Program-made: the position numbers and the translations under genes
Assembly: GCF_009017415.1 (NCBI RefSeq)
Contig: NC_092405.1
Span: 372,001-436,000 of the forward strand
DNA length: 64,000 bases
Source of the DNA: Aspergillus flavus
Lineage: Eukaryota; Ascomycota; Eurotiomycetes; Eurotiales; Aspergillaceae
Direction: 5' to 3'
Notes under the pieces: generated by a model
The model's input: the letters and a program-made list of their open reading frames with translations, nothing else
Databases searched by the model: none
Told to the model about the DNA's origin: nothing
Shown here: positions 44,775 through 57,382 of the stretch, piece by piece
How the letters are laid out: every line of letters begins with the position of its first letter
Position numbering within the stretch: the first letter of the stretch is position 1

Positions 44775-45700
44775 ATGTGTGTGCCATCGCTGACAGTGTC
44801 ACCAAGCACCTTTCCATGCACCGCGACGCTGGTCAATGTCTCCAGACCACCATATGATACCTTTGAGAGTCACGCTCGCTACAGCTCACCCCGGGACTTC
44901 ACGCGGGCACTATACATTCCTCGTCATGACTCAACAACTTCCCATCTCCCTCTGTATGATGTTGCCGAAGGTTATCAAGACTCCATAAGAGATACGGTCT
45001 TCGGTAGCTATCTGCACTCGGCCAAATTGAGTTATATGGATAAGCCACGGGGTGACGACATGAACGCGCGGGTGGAATATTTGGTCGATGCCAGCAAAAA
45101 GGAAGAGGTTATGGAGATACAAGTTCAGCGCAGAAGCTTGAATCAGAGCGACGACATCAAAGCCAATGCGTAGGTGTTGTCTTTCGATTTTCGGAGAATG
45201 CGAACGCTAACCTTGCTAGTCTCATTACCTCATCTGGTAGCGCCAAATTCTTTCTTGTGGCCGATCAGCGCGAACACGCCAGTGGCCCAATGATAACATC
45301 TTTCCCTATTGAACCAAGTGTGAGAGGAGAATACAGGGTCCCGCACCCTTATTTCACCTGGCGCCTTCCAGGCCACAAAGAAAAACCCGGAAAATTAGTT
45401 CAATGGCAAGTCCACCCAGGACCAAACAGCCTCTTCCGCTACACTTTGGTCAATCTGGATGAGCCCGAGATACTTGCAATTTATATTCATGTTGGCATTG
45501 TGGTGTGGCTACCTACAGACTTCAGCGAAGGAGTGCTGTTGCTCCCTGAAAGCGGTGGGCAGGAGCAGGAAGCCGTTGTAATAGCGAGCTTATTGACGAT
45601 GTTGCACCGGTTGCGTGAAGATAAATCGATGCGCGCTAACAGAAACAGTTCAAGTTCAAGATTTGCGAGGAGGTTCGTGTCCAAACTGCGCCTGCATTAG
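44775..45700 (+). CDS. unknown protein, possibly tubby-like beta-rich fold
   Basis: Two exons (44775-45169, 45220-45700) with a 50-nt intron (gtaggt..gctag) give 291 residues. No signal peptide or membrane helix is visible. After a Ser/Thr/Pro-rich start, the chain has alternating hydrophobic strands: AKFFLVADQRE, GEYRVPHPYFTWRLPGHKEK, KLVQWQVHPGPNSLFRYTLV, EILAIYIHVGIVVWLP, then a helix (AVVIASLLTMLHRLRE) and a basic Ser/Arg-rich end. A twelve-strand barrel capped by a hydrophobic helix is the outline of tubby/scramblase-like fungal proteins, but this is inference from strand pattern only. It lies tail-to-tail with a Zn2Cys6 regulator. Coding status is well supported by the clean intron and frame; the function is unknown. 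Confidence 0.65.
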
Positions 45701-45902
45701 CCACAAGGCGGGGGGGTATGAAGGCTTGTATACTGTGGCAAAGCGCGCATAACCACCAGAAGATTACAATGTCTCCTCGCTTTAGGCAACATCGTAATAG
45801 CATTTCGTTTAATTCATAATATGATATAGCAACTAATTTATGTTTCTAAATAATAAGGTAGTCATGTTGTCGTGCAATTCCAGGACAATGAGTCTTGCAA
45901 CG

Positions 45903-47644
45903 TTAGTGGGGACTCGATGAGGCGGATCCTTTGTGCAGTCGACTTACAAAGCTTGTCCAAGAGACATTTTTATCATCGTCAGGTGGTTGGGCAGCACGAG
46001 CAGCCCATACTTTCTCTAGAAGGTCTCTAGGCACTGGGTTGCGAATTTCGGATCTCCTTTCAATCTCTTTGAATCGAGATAGAATGTAATACTGTGAATG
46101 GCGTGCAAGGGAGTCTGCTCCAGCCATGAAGAGAGGCAAAATGAGCAGTTCGATCAATGGACAGTCCGAAGGTATGGTGGCGGTTGCATCTAAGATCCGA
46201 GCCACACATTCTTGTATCTCTGGGCTTTTTGCCGGACGGAGATCGTCCAGTAAGCGAAGTATGCGTAATATACATGCAAACCGGAAACTCTCCGCCACAG
46301 CCAGCCAACGAGGGTCAGTACTGGGATACATCTTCTCTTTACTATCCCAAGAGTATAGCTTGTGCTTGGCCACAAGCATGGCGATCTGATATTCATCCCA
46401 CGTAAGCCACCCCAGTGTGTGCTCTTTGGATTTTTCCAGAATACCACCAATAATCAGGAACACTTCCCGAGGACATCCGTTGACCATCTCAAATGTGCTT
46501 TCACTTGCACATGCAACCAGTTCTCGGATATCTTGAGAGAAGCAGAGGCGTTCTGGACCGGCAAAAGCGCGGATAATATCAAGCCTTAAAATCATTAGCA
46601 CGTATCAAAACACTAGGCTGTTCGGATACCCTACCAGGCGAGGTTACCCAGAAAGAACACAGCCCGCCGACGGTGGCCACTTAGTCCCTCGGAGATCAAT
46701 AACCGCTTGCAAACGGACATAGCTCCCGTTATATGAATTCCATGAGTCGAAATTCCGGATTCGGCTATCTGTATGAGACGGTCAGGCTCTCATGATGGAA
46801 GAATGATGCTTTCTGCTCTCAACCACACTTACATCATGAAGCAATAAAATCTGGATGATGGCAAGAACAGCATCTTGCTCATCCTCCAGCAAAGTTGATG
46901 CTTGACTTCTACGGATCTCTTCACTGAGGGCACGTATAGCTTTCATGCGATATTCCACTGCAGTGGCTTCGTGCATCGTTTGGTTCCCCGTCAACTGCCC
47001 AAGATGCGAGGCGGAAAAGCCAAGTACAGCGTATAGTAAACCAATCTGCTTCCGGGCTAGGGGAAGAATATATGATCGATACGGGTTGTCGCTCTCATTA
47101 CCAATCTCGGAGATCTGATGTGGACATATAAACTCGTCATCTAGACGAGGTCATTACTATGTTTATTAAGAATGCATAAGCAAGGACTACACTTACAATG
47201 AGTGAGGAGTGTCTCAGTTTCAGGCAGTCTAAGTATCTCTGCGACTTCGTTGGACATCTCTTGTGTGTCCGCATTGAGTTTGTCCGAGCGCGGCGGGTAA
47301 GCTTCCGGGGGTGTCGGAGCCGCATTCATAGTCCCTTGAGTTTGTTGCTGATGGATATCTTGCTCCATATTTGCTCTATCCGCTGCATTTCGAGATCTTT
47401 GAGTGCTCACCGGTATCCGAGCGCCTTTCCATTTTCCTCGACTAGCAATGCCACAAAATCTGAACTGCTCCGGATACCCTCCACATACTAGACCCTTCGA
47501 TATACAGCGCTGACAATTGGGACGTGCACGATCGCATTTTCGACACTTCTCCCTGCATGTCAAGCATGCAGGCCCTACGTTGTAGTATTATGTCAGGCTG
47601 ATCCTTTGGACAGAGACTCATTGTTACGTACCGGCCCGGGGCAT
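45903..47644 (-). CDS. Zn(II)2Cys6 transcription factor, Fungal_trans_2 type
   Basis: Five minus-strand exons (47644-47632, 47574-47197, 47140-46833, 46768-46635, 46584-45903) give 504 residues. The first exon is only 13 nt (MPRA plus one base). The zinc cluster follows at once (ACLTCREKCRKCDRARPNC, then CISKGLVCGGY), with one extra Cys inside the first loop. A disordered linker leads to the Fungal_trans_2 (C6 regulator type 2) domain, recognised by FICPHQISEIG, YILPLARKQIGLLYAVLGFS, ILLLHDIAESG and the long helical remainder to FKEIERRSEIRN. Such factors control narrow metabolic gene sets in the nucleus. Exon joints all keep frame. No nearby target is obvious; the partner gene at the 3' side is an unknown protein. 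Confidence 0.87.
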
Positions 47645-48404
47645 TTCCACCGATCTACCTGGACAGGTGATTAGATGACATCACCCAGAACATGCGTCGC
47701 TAAGTGGAGTTCGTGAGATAAGTTGGGACACAGTTTCAATGGATCATATCGTGCAAGGTCTGTTACCTATGAGTTCATGATAGGCCAAGATCACATGCTG
47801 GCTTTTTTGCCCCATTGGGTATTTTGTGGGTCCGCCAATCAACTGGCTCTGCTCGGCATCAGTACTAGTAATGGTAGCACTAGTATTGTGTAGTGTCTCG
47901 ATTGGCATGTTCCGCCGTAGCTGAGCTTATGTGCTGCTTTTATCGAGCGTCCTTGCGATATGTTTTGAAATAACTTCAAGTTCTTGGTCCATGGCGGCTC
48001 ACTGTTCCAGTACCAAACGGACAACTCGTGTTCCATTTGGCTGGGAAGTGGTAAGGTGAGTGGTGAATCATAGAACCGTCAGCATGAAAAAAGAACCCAT
48101 TTTACCAGTTCAAACCACCATCTATAGCAGAGAATAGTGCTTGAGTAATCTGTAACATCTCAGATTATGAAGAAGTGTGTATATGGTCTAGATCGGGGAA
48201 CAATGAATACCCAAGTACGCCTTGTGGCCCGCCGTGACAGCTCGATCTTACTTCCTTCGGCTTAGCGCGAGGCGCATTCGTTCTGCCTATCGACACGTGA
48301 ATTGCCCGATAAGCCAAGGGCGCTTCAGCCTTTCCACATCATCATCGCGACCTCATATACCTACCCAGCAGCTTTTACATTTCTTGAACCAACGAATACT
48401 CAAT
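47645..48404. other. intergenic, divergent promoters
   Basis: 760 bases between the divergent Zn2Cys6 factor and PI31-like genes. The frame of the latter is open back to about 48222 but without ATG before 48405. No other gene seen. Confidence 0.5.
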
Positions 48405-49561
48405 ATGGCCGGAAATCTAGATGTCTTACGGGCTGAGAATGTTTTGGATCTTGCTCAGAAGGCTCTACAGGGAGACGGAAGTGTCGAGTACAGTCTCAAG
48501 ACTCCTTACGAAGCGGTTGCTCTCATCGGCCATGCATGTATGCTGGCTGTGAACTTCCGCCTTGTGGGCCTTGGTGAAGAACACACGATAGGTTTGTACT
48601 TTTTAGATTATTCTTGTGCTGTTATTTTTCTTGTTTTCTCTGCTCCTTGCTAATATTTAAACCGCCAGAAGGTTCGTCTGAGAACCCAACTCTTCCGCCA
48701 GGATGGAATGCGAACGATACCGTCTCCTTCCGTTACGCTCATTCGCAGTCTTCGATGCAGTATCTGCTCAAAGTCAGCCGTATAGGAAACAATGCCCTTA
48801 TTTTCGCCCTAGCACTAGGTGATGACAAAACCACTTCCTTTGACATTCCAGTCAAAGACTTCATTTCTGCGTCCGCTTTGCCTGTTTCATCATCATCCCA
48901 GTCAAACGCCACCCTCAGTGAAGTTTTCATATCTACACCACGATTAAACGATTTGATCGGGCTATTCAAGATAAACGTGATCCAAAAGCTCGCCCCTGGA
49001 ATATACAAGGAAGGATATGAGGCCACGAGCCAGTCAGTACGGGAACAGCCACAAGAGAGACCCCCACGACGCGACCCATTGCGAGATGATCAAATCCCAC
49101 AGCCCGCGCGCCCATATCCATTTGATGATCCCCTGGCGACAAGGCCTCGGCGACCGGTGCCTCCGGGAGACTTTGCACCACCCGGATTCGAGGATGAGTA
49201 CGAAATTCAGAGACCGCCTCGCGGAATCCCTCTCGGTATGGGAGGCAGAAACCCGCTCAATATCGGAGATCGAGATTTGTATCCACCTGGACTAGGCCCC
49301 CATGACCCTCTCAGAGGAGGCATCGGACCAGGACTTGGCGGAGGCGGAGGCGGAGGTATGCACCCAACTTTTGATGATCCTCTTTTCGGCGGTCCGCAGG
49401 GGGGAGGATATGATCCGCAGGCGCCACCCGGCGCCCGATATGATCCTGTTGGGCCAGGATTTGGAGCGCCTTTCGGGCGAGGACGCGGGCCTTCCGGAGG
49501 ACGTGGCGCCGGCGGAGGCGGAGGATTTGGTGGGTTTGGGTTTGGCGGTGACATCATCTAA
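48405..49561 (+). CDS. PI31-like proteasome regulator
   Basis: Two exons (48405-48591, 48669-49561) with a 77-nt intron give 359 residues. The N-terminal 190 residues match the FP domain of PI31: the helical start VLRAENVLDLAQKALQ, ALIGHACMLAVNFRLVGLGE, then LPPGWNANDTVSFRYAH, MQYLLKVSRIGNNALIFALA and a last helix ending INVIQKLAPGIYKEGYE. The C-terminal half is disordered and rich in Pro, Arg and Gly with repeated DPL/DDPL motifs (RRDPLRDDQ, PTFDDPLFGG) and ends in a Gly/Phe-rich tail; in PI31 this tail binds and modulates the 20S proteasome. It is likely cytosolic and nuclear. The longer open frame upstream has no ATG in good context, so the start at 48405 is preferred. Confidence 0.9.
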
Positions 49562-50206
49562 GCGCGCGGTTAAGCTCCAGGTAGCTGCTGGTCTAACTTA
49601 GTTGGGCAGAAACAGATTCTACGACATGATGACAGATTGGGAGACATAGTTGCCTCCGTTAATGACTTTTTAATGAAAGCTTATGTATTTTAATGGTCCA
49701 GATAACAGATCACTATCTCAGTACCACGGTCGTACAAAAGCTGTGACCACTTCGTAATTCTGATCAAGTAGAGGTAGAGATTTCCAGGTGTGGCGGGGTT
49801 GGCGATGCTTTGGAGATCCCGGGGGAGGTGTGGCTGGTGACTTGCGGCCTGAGTGCAGTGTGGCGCACGGGCCAACCAGAGCGCAGAGAGGCAGCGACCA
49901 AACCTGCACGGCCAGCACCAAACCTCAGTCCAAACCTCCCTTCCACTCTTCCTCCTTCCCCTCCAACCCCCATTATCAACTTCATCCCCATTTACACAAC
50001 CACCGCCGTCGCAATCGGTGTTTGTCCTATTAGAATTTATTCTTGTTTTCCAATTCTGTTATTCCTCTAATTTCTTGTATCTTCCTCTTACACGTCACCC
50101 TCACCGACAACCTCACGAGACCCGCCCACTCTCAGTGTTCCGCCCCTCCTCACCCACAACCATCCGAGCGTCCTACCCCTTAACGCGTTGTCTGGCATCA
50201 CTCTAA
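49562..50206. other. intergenic, PI31-like 3' flank and PP2A 5' leader
   Basis: 645 bases. The second half (49900-50200) is strongly C/T-rich, typical of the promoter and 5' leader of a housekeeping Aspergillus gene. Open frames here are by-products of that composition. Confidence 0.5.
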
Positions 50207-51524
50207 ATGGACAACAATATGGAAATCGATACCGCGCGGTCCCCCGAGCCCCACCGCCTGTCGCCAACGTCTGACCCTGGGTCGATACCGACATTGGACG
50301 GATGGATTGAAAATTTGATGAGCTGCAAGCAACTAGCGGAGGAAGACGTGCGGAGGCTGTGTGATCGGGTGTGTTGCTATCCAGGGTTTGCAGGCTTTGG
50401 TGCGGGTTGCGGGTGTGACTAATTCTGGGATACAGGCAAGAGAGGTGTTGCAGGAAGAATCCAATGTGCAACCAGTTGTATGTGCTTTTGTTTTGATTTT
50501 GTGTTGACTACCTCCCTTCATCGCGGACTGAAGCGACGCGACCGGTCGGATGTTGACTTGGCCATTACAGAAATGCCCAGTGACTGTGTGTGGTGATATA
50601 CACGGCCAGTTCCACGACTTAATGGAACTGTTCCGCATCGGAGGCCCGAATCCAGACACAAACTATCTGTTCATGGGTACGTACCCGTGCCGGTGTCTTT
50701 GGTTGGATCCCTCTAACCCTTTGCTAGGTGACTATGTCGACCGTGGTTATTACTCCGTAGAGACCGTTACCCTCCTTGTTTGCCTTAAAATCCGTTACCC
50801 CCAGCGTATCACCATCCTCCGTGGAAACCACGAGTCCCGTCAGATTACTCAAGTTTATGGATTCTACGACGAGTGCTTGCGTAAATATGGCAATGCCAAT
50901 GTCTGGAAATACTTCACTGATCTTTTCGATTACCTACCTCTCACCGCACTCATCGAAAACCAGATCTTCTGCCTCCACGGCGGCCTGAGTCCGTCGATCG
51001 ACACGCTTGACAACATTCGGTCCCTGGATCGGATCCAGGAGGTACCCCACGAGGGACCGATGTGTGACCTGCTGTGGAGCGACCCCGACGACCGATGTGG
51101 TTGGGGAATCTCGCCCCGTGGTGCTGGATACACCTTCGGGCAGGATATCTCGGAAGCATTTAATCATAACAACGGCTTGACTCTGGTTGCACGAGCGCAT
51201 CAGCTTGTAATGGAGGGATATAATTGGTCGCAGGATCGGAACGTGGTCACAATTTTCTCAGGTAGGTGCCCCGGTCATAATGCTTCGCCCCGGGGCCATA
51301 GCTAATACGCATTCCAGCGCCGAATTATTGTTACCGCTGCGGTAACCAAGCCGCGATTATGGAGATTGATGAGCATTTGAAGTATACATTGTATGTGACT
51401 CTTTCATCCTCTCTTTGGGATTTTCGGTTGCTGACCGTTGATTGTTCCTAGCCTACAATTCGATCCTTGCCCCCGCGCAGGCGAGCCAATGGTCTCGAGG
51501 CGTACCCCCGACTATTTCCTGTGA
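50207..51524 (+). CDS. pphA: serine/threonine protein phosphatase 2A catalytic subunit
   Basis: Six exons (50207-50368, 50436-50477, 50571-50676, 50728-51261, 51318-51390, 51452-51524) give 329 residues, the same length as Aspergillus PphA. All phosphatase signatures are intact: [22 protein letters not shown] (split by an intron after MG), [20 protein letters not shown] and the C-terminal TPDYFL whose last Leu is methylated in PP2A. The metal ligands Asp, His and Asn of these motifs are present. The first 25 residues are a Pro/Ser-rich extension not found in the animal enzyme. It removes phosphate from Ser and Thr as the core of the PP2A trimer, acting in cell cycle, morphogenesis and stress signalling. 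The second exon is only 42 nt. C/T-rich leader suggests steady expression. Confidence 0.95.
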
Positions 51525-52605
51525 TTGAATGTGATAGACTTCTCACCTCTGGCAAGATGAGGTTCTCCGACCCTTCGAGAGGGCACCTGGGATTTGGAAC
51601 TGCAGACGCGGCGGTCTGCCTAGATAATTGTATGTCTGTTTTCTGGGCCGTGTTGATACCATTCATGAAAATAAAAAGACATTCGCAAGAGTCTTGTTTT
51701 TTAACCTGCGTTTTGCGGCGGCTCTCTGTCTAATCAGAGTAATGGGGTGTTTTCCGGGCAACTTTCTTGGATACAGGTGGCTATGGTTTGATGCTAGAAC
51801 TTTTTACCAGATACACCGCATTACGAACGAGGGGTGGGTACTGTGGATTACCTTTGTCCTCTAGAAATGACGAGAATGGTGGACAATAATGAATTCCATT
51901 GCAATGTTACCATCGTAGAGTATAACACAAGGTCACGTGTACCGTTAGCACTTGAGGGAAGTCATGTAAACTCATTGTTTCTATACTCTGCCTTCAAAAT
52001 CTGGCTCCTAATATAGAATTACAAATAAACATCAGGCGCGTTTTAGTGGATTTGTTTCGTTTTCTAACCAAAAAGTATGTCAATATATATACTTTTTCGA
52101 CGTCCCCAGCAATTAGCCTGAACTATCAGCAAAATGCAGAATAACAAGAATAATCCAAGTACAAGAAAGAGAAAAAAAAGAACTTACATTGACATTAAAA
52201 GTCTAGGCACTTTATAACGCTCAAATAACTCTCATAAATATCATATACCAAGGAATATTGTAAGACAAGGGGTCCAGCGTAGAAAAACGCCAAGCAACAG
52301 GCTGAGCTCTAACCGAAAAGAGCACCTCGAAATAGATGATCCTCAACTAAATATGAACTTCCGGACAAACCCCTCCTTCGACCATGTCCCGACCCCAACA
52401 GAAGAACAACACCACACACTACAACCAGCAAGAACTCAACCACCACATCTTCCAAAGATACATATATTGCTATACACTTATGCACCTCTACAGATAACAA
52501 ACAATAACCAAAAACAAACGCACAATCGCTTAACCCACAGCAATCGTGACCGATAAAACAAACAAACACGGCTACATCATAGCTCATACCAATATCAACA
52601 CCACC
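51525..52605. other. intergenic, convergent 3' flanks
   Basis: 1.1 kb between convergent PP2A and dioxygenase genes. A/T-rich with A-runs near 52167-52180 and A/C-rich DNA from 52370 to 52560; no open frame looks coding. Confidence 0.5.
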
Positions 52606-54438
52606 TCAAACCCTCAAACCCGCCGCCTTCTTCGCCAAAAGCGCCTCCACCTCATCCTTGTGCTTCGAGAAGTTGTCCACCAGGTTATCCCACATGGCAG
52701 GCTCATGCTCGTGCCGCTTCTCGCTGTTCCAGGCGTAGTCGGTGATGGTGAAGGCGCGGGAAGACTCGAACATGATTGCGATGGATGCCTCCGAGATGCG
52801 CATGACTGGCGGTGGGGCTTCGCTTGCGGCTTTGAATTCTTCGTAGGCGACGCCGTGGGGGACCACTGTTTTTCTGAGGTTAGGGGGTGTTTTCTTTCTC
52901 TTGGGTGGGGGAATGGAATGGGAGAAACTTACTGCCACATTCGAAGGAGACACTGCCGGGTTTGAAGGCGTCGGAGCGGCCGCCGTAGTCGCCGTAGATG
53001 AGACCCATTAGCTCTGAGGCGGCGTTGCGGTGGTAGTATGGTGGACGGTAGGTGTCTATTGCCGGTTTAGTATAGGTCTCGTGTCAAGACAGATGGGGAT
53101 ACATACTGGATGCGACGTCCCATCTGGGGGAGAAGATGAGGAAGTCGGCGAGAGGGGCAGTCGGGTCCCGGGATTTAGCGGTCAGAACGCAGAAGATGGA
53201 GGGATCAATGTGGTCGACTGAGATAGAGCCGACGTTGACGAATTTCGTCATGTCGTATTTGTAGGGAACCTGGTTGCGATCGTTAGCCTCATCGCACGAA
53301 GGGTGAAAGTGAAAGTAAGCGACGGGACGTACATAGTTACCGTGCCAGGCCACAACGTCAAATGGACTGTGGTTCTGCGTGCTGGCAAAGAACTTGCCTC
53401 CCAGCTTGTATACGACTTCCCACGCCTCCTGGCGAATTTCATACTTGGCTATCGGGGTTAAGAAGTCACGCGCGTTGGCTAGACCGTTGGCGCCCAGCGG
53501 GCCTAGTTCGGGGAGTTCATAGCAAGAGCCCCAGACTTCGAGGATGTAACCGCGAGAAGGACCATCGGGAAGCTCGACACGGAAGCGGATGCCGCGGGGA
53601 ATAACGACGATTTCACCTGGTTGGACGAAAAGTGGACCGAATTCGGTCTGGATGTCCAATGCTCCCTGTTGGGGGACGATGAGCATCTCACCGTCGGAGT
53701 TGACAAAGGCTTTCTGGGTCATGCTTGTGTTTGCAGTGTAGACGTGAGTTGCAAGTCCCTCACGGAGAGTCGGGTCTCCAGATCCAGCGACGGTCTTCAG
53801 ACCAGCGACGAAGTCTACCGGTTCGTTGGAGGGGATGTCGAATGGATGCCATGCCAGCTGGGTTGGGGAGACGTGAACCCGCGGGTTCAGGGGCAAGAAA
53901 GTGGCCTCTGTGTCGGGGTTGTCTGGAAGGTTTTTCTGTGTTGAGCAGCGGTTAGCACGAGATGCCGCATTGCCCTCATAATGTAGTCGAATTCACATAC
54001 GAATCCCTGATGAGCAACCGCCGGACGAGCACGGTAGAGCCACGCCTTCTTGTTCGCATGTCTCGGGGCCACAAAAGCAGTGGCTGTTACTTGCTCTGCG
54101 TACAGCCCAAAGCGCACATTACGAGGGCTATTCTGTCCGTGGGGAATAGTTCCGGGCACAGCCTCGGAGATAAATCTGTTCGATGTAACCCAACGACATT
54201 AGCCCGATTGAGCCCCTCAGGTGAGGGAATTGATTGCGCGTACGTGTTACCAAATCCAGCTTGATACTATGGAGTGTTAGATTTTCATGACAACAGAGCG
54301 TTAATGAACATCGCATACCTCATAAGGGTCATTCCGGCGTGTGGCAAAGGAGGGGATTTCACCGTCCTTCTGTGTTTCCGCCCAGTGGAAGATCTTCTGG
54401 TACTCCTGAGAGTCCGAGAATTTGCCTACTGAGCCCAT
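52606..54438 (-). CDS. homogentisate 1,2-dioxygenase family protein
   Basis: Seven minus-strand exons (54438-54319, 54266-54244, 54175-54001, 53935-53333, 53269-53107, 53055-52933, 52865-52606) give 488 residues. The cupin core is complete: AGFGNTFISEAVPGTIPHGQ, DGEMLIVPQQGALDIQTEFG, RGYILEVWGSCYELPELGP, WHGNYVPYKYD, and the iron ligands in YYHRNAASELMG (His, Glu) and MVPHG (His). Members open the homogentisate ring in phenylalanine and tyrosine breakdown. Compared with classic HmgA (about 445-450 residues) it has roughly 40 extra N-terminal residues and many changes, and no fumarylacetoacetase or maleylacetoacetate isomerase gene is nearby, so it may be a paralogue with another ring substrate. 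Intron 53270-53332 (63 nt) has no in-frame stop but interrupts the conserved HGNY-PYKY motif, so it is treated as a true intron. Confidence 0.9.
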
Positions 54439-55180
54439 GTTGAATGTTGATTAATGCGGGCTTAGGTTGAAGGGAAAGGAGAGTGATTCTCAGTGTAAAG
54501 ATAAATGCGATTTCGCCGTCAGGAACTATACATTAGGGGGACGGCATCTCTCATATATCGACCCAGGTGGGGTCGCATGTTGCCCAGAAAATCACGAGAA
54601 GGACCACATTGCATGGTTGAACCCACCACATTTTGAGGCCAAGTGTATGGTCTGGTGTATGTACACTCTCTCAGCCTTCGTCGTCATACAACTCGGCAGA
54701 TCGGGGAGACCTTCTGTTGCCGAGCCTCTCTTCCGGAGGGCAGGATAGCAAGTGGAGACACCCAACGGATCGCCTCCACAGAAGATCCGACCTCCACACA
54801 TTGATGTGAGAGCCTTTGTTGACCCCACATGACTCAGGTCTGAGTAACAGTGGGGAGTTTTGTCAGAATTCCACAGAACGGGATTGAAAGACATGCCTCA
54901 TTGCCGAGACAGGTGATTCAGGAGAAGGGAACATAGATGCACGGAACACGGCAACATTTGGAAAGCATGTCATAGGGTGGACTACGGCATCAGGCCGACC
55001 ATTACGAATTACTGGAGTTACGCATTGAACACGATGTATGCAGAGATGACTAAATATCACGAACTAACGGCAAGCTTGCGTCGGAGGGTGGGTTTATAAC
55101 ACTGAATTAGGGCCCTGCTTAATCACATGTTACACTGATAATGTGGGGGGCAGCTTGAAACAATTATTAGAGCAAAGATT
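54439..55180. other. intergenic between two minus-strand genes
   Basis: 742 bases: promoter of the dioxygenase and 3' flank of the M28 peptidase gene. Small frames only; nothing supported. Confidence 0.5.
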
Positions 55181-57382
55181 TCACTCAAGAAAAGCGACAG
55201 CTTTGTTGAGCTGATTTACGATCTTATCCCGATATGCCTATACAACAGTGAGCATGAGGTCAATTTCAGATGTGAGAAGGAACACTTACTGCAGCTAAGG
55301 TCCAATTTCCAGCAACAATGGCTTTCGTTAGACAAGGGAAAGGGTCTGTCTGGAAGTAGTACGGGGCAGGGCTAATGATAAGATGGTAGTACCCATCACC
55401 CCCAGGAAGATCGGGATCCCCGAGAAAACGCTCAAAATTAGTATATTTGTGATTGACCGACTGGACCTGAGCAAGAAGGCTATCGTCAACAGGCTGTTGT
55501 TGCACTTGGTCGGCAAGCGAGTCGCTATATGCGTCAAACGCCGCCGAAGCCCGCGCGAAAATGTCGATCGTCTCCTTTAGCGACGTCAGATCGAGGTGTG
55601 CCGACAGGTTAGCTGTTGAGCTGAGTGATTCAAGGCCGTTCTGTAAGACTGGCGCGTACCCCTGGATGCGGTAGGGCAGAATCACCTCATCTGCAAGAGA
55701 TGTCGCCAGCTGTAACCAGATTTTGGTGGTCGCCACATGGTGCGCAAAGCCAGGATCTCCGTATTGTTCCATCCAGGAATACGTGTCGAAGAGTGAATGA
55801 TAAGGGAAAACAGGATCTGTTGGCCCACGCGAGAATCCAAAGTCTGCAACTGAATATGCATATTCCTGGAAAACCATGGCGTCTCCGCCACTACCCAGAC
55901 CGAGCTCACTCCCCCACGCCTCTAGGACTGTTTGTCCACCGCTAGGTTCTTGAACTTGGCTAGTAGCATTGTGCATCGCTTGTGCCAACAGTGGGCTCCC
56001 TTGAGCATGAAATTTGGTGCCAGCGCCCGCAACGACGACATTTAAATATGCAGCAACGCTACTGTTCAGCTGGGACTGGTTTTCGTCCACCCATGAGCGC
56101 GACCCAATTTGGCCCATCTCCTCTCCCTCCCAACTGGCGAAGATGATTGTCCGTAACGGCTGCCAACCTTCTTTAAGGGCCGTTGCGAGAGTTCGTGCCA
56201 CTTCATTCAGCGCCGCAGACCCACTGTTTCCATCTCCAGCACCAGGGCCCCACGCGTCACGGTGATTTCCAAGAATAATCACCTCGTCTGGAAAAGCGCA
56301 TCCCGGGATGACCCCAATGACATTATGAACATGGCCAGCATAGTTATGTGGGTTATTAAGCACGTTCAAGACAACGTTCTCCGGTGAAGGCCCGACATTG
56401 TAAGTAACGCCGTGCGAGGTGAGCCCTCCTCCATGCCACCTGTCATTGAAATCGGCTGCCAGGGGACCATGACCATTGAGGGCTCGCAGCATAGGGATTG
56501 CATCAGCATACGAAATGGGCATAGCGGGAATCTGACCAGGATCTGCATACAAGTGGTTAGAGCAACTAGATATTCTAATGCAAGTTCACAGGGATCCTAG
56601 AAAAACCTACTGCAATTCCCAACTGACCCTCGCTCTATCAAAGATGGAGGGCGGGCTGGCCCATTCGGGAATGGCTGATATCCATTTTCTACAACAATTT
56701 CGTCATCCATTTGAGGATCTGGATAGATAAGCATCCCCGCGAGACCCATCTGTGTGGCGACTCCTTCCTGTCTTGCGCGGTGATAAGGCAGCTTGTATTT
56801 TTTCAAGACGGCGGATTCATACGTGGACTTGACCAAAGCGATCTTCCCCGTGATGTTGATACCCGCGCGCACCAAATCATCATAATCCTCTTGCGTTCCG
56901 TAGTTTGCGAATATGTACTGTGCGGTGATATTTCCCACCCCGGCACACCTGAAGAAAGCTGGAGCAAAGGGTAGCTGTCCATCGCCAGCTTTAGGGGGGT
57001 TATCTTCAATCAACGGCGCTTCATATACTACTGGATCCCCCTCGCGTGCCGTGTCAAGCAACGCTACTCGATGCTCGTTGGGAAGAGTCAGGTTGGCGCT
57101 ATAGGATTTCACGCTTGCGTTGGAGAGGCCAATTGCATCCCATAACTCCTGAGTCCATTGCGCCTGTTGGAGACCCTGTCCTGCTAAATGTGAGCCGTTG
57201 GTATAGTAGCCAAGTGATTCGCGGATGTTATCAGCATTAGGAATGGCCTGCACAAGATCTTGGAGCGCTGTCGACGAAAGATTTTGTCTGCTCTTGCACT
57301 CCTGGAAGTTACTGGTGTCTAACGGACTTCCATGAACACCAGCAACAGCCAGGAATAAGGTGGCCAGGCCTGCCCAAGGCAT
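55181..57382 (-). CDS. secreted M28 zinc peptidase with PA domain (glutamate carboxypeptidase II-like)
   Basis: Three minus-strand exons (57382-56611, 56542-55290, 55237-55181) give 693 residues. A signal peptide (about 1-18, ending AGVHG) precedes a PA domain (GKIALVKSTYESAVLKKY, GLAGMLIYPDP). The M28 catalytic core has the zinc ligands in order: ILGNHRDAWGPGAGDGNSG (His, Asp), SWEGEEMGQIGS (Glu pair), the Asp of VADFGFSRGPTDP-type loop, and PYHSLFDTYSWM (His). The last 140 residues form the helical dimerisation domain of the transferrin-receptor type. The enzyme should trim peptides outside the cell or in the vacuole. A tiny 19-codon last exon follows a gtaagt donor. It is divergent from a DHA2 transporter with a shared 551-bp promoter and has its own TATA-like element. 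Confidence 0.92.

Noticed and set aside
53270..53332. Open 63-nt segment as a coding insertion in the homogentisate dioxygenase family gene
   Set aside because: Good donor and acceptor flank it and it would split the conserved HGNY-PYKY active-site segment.
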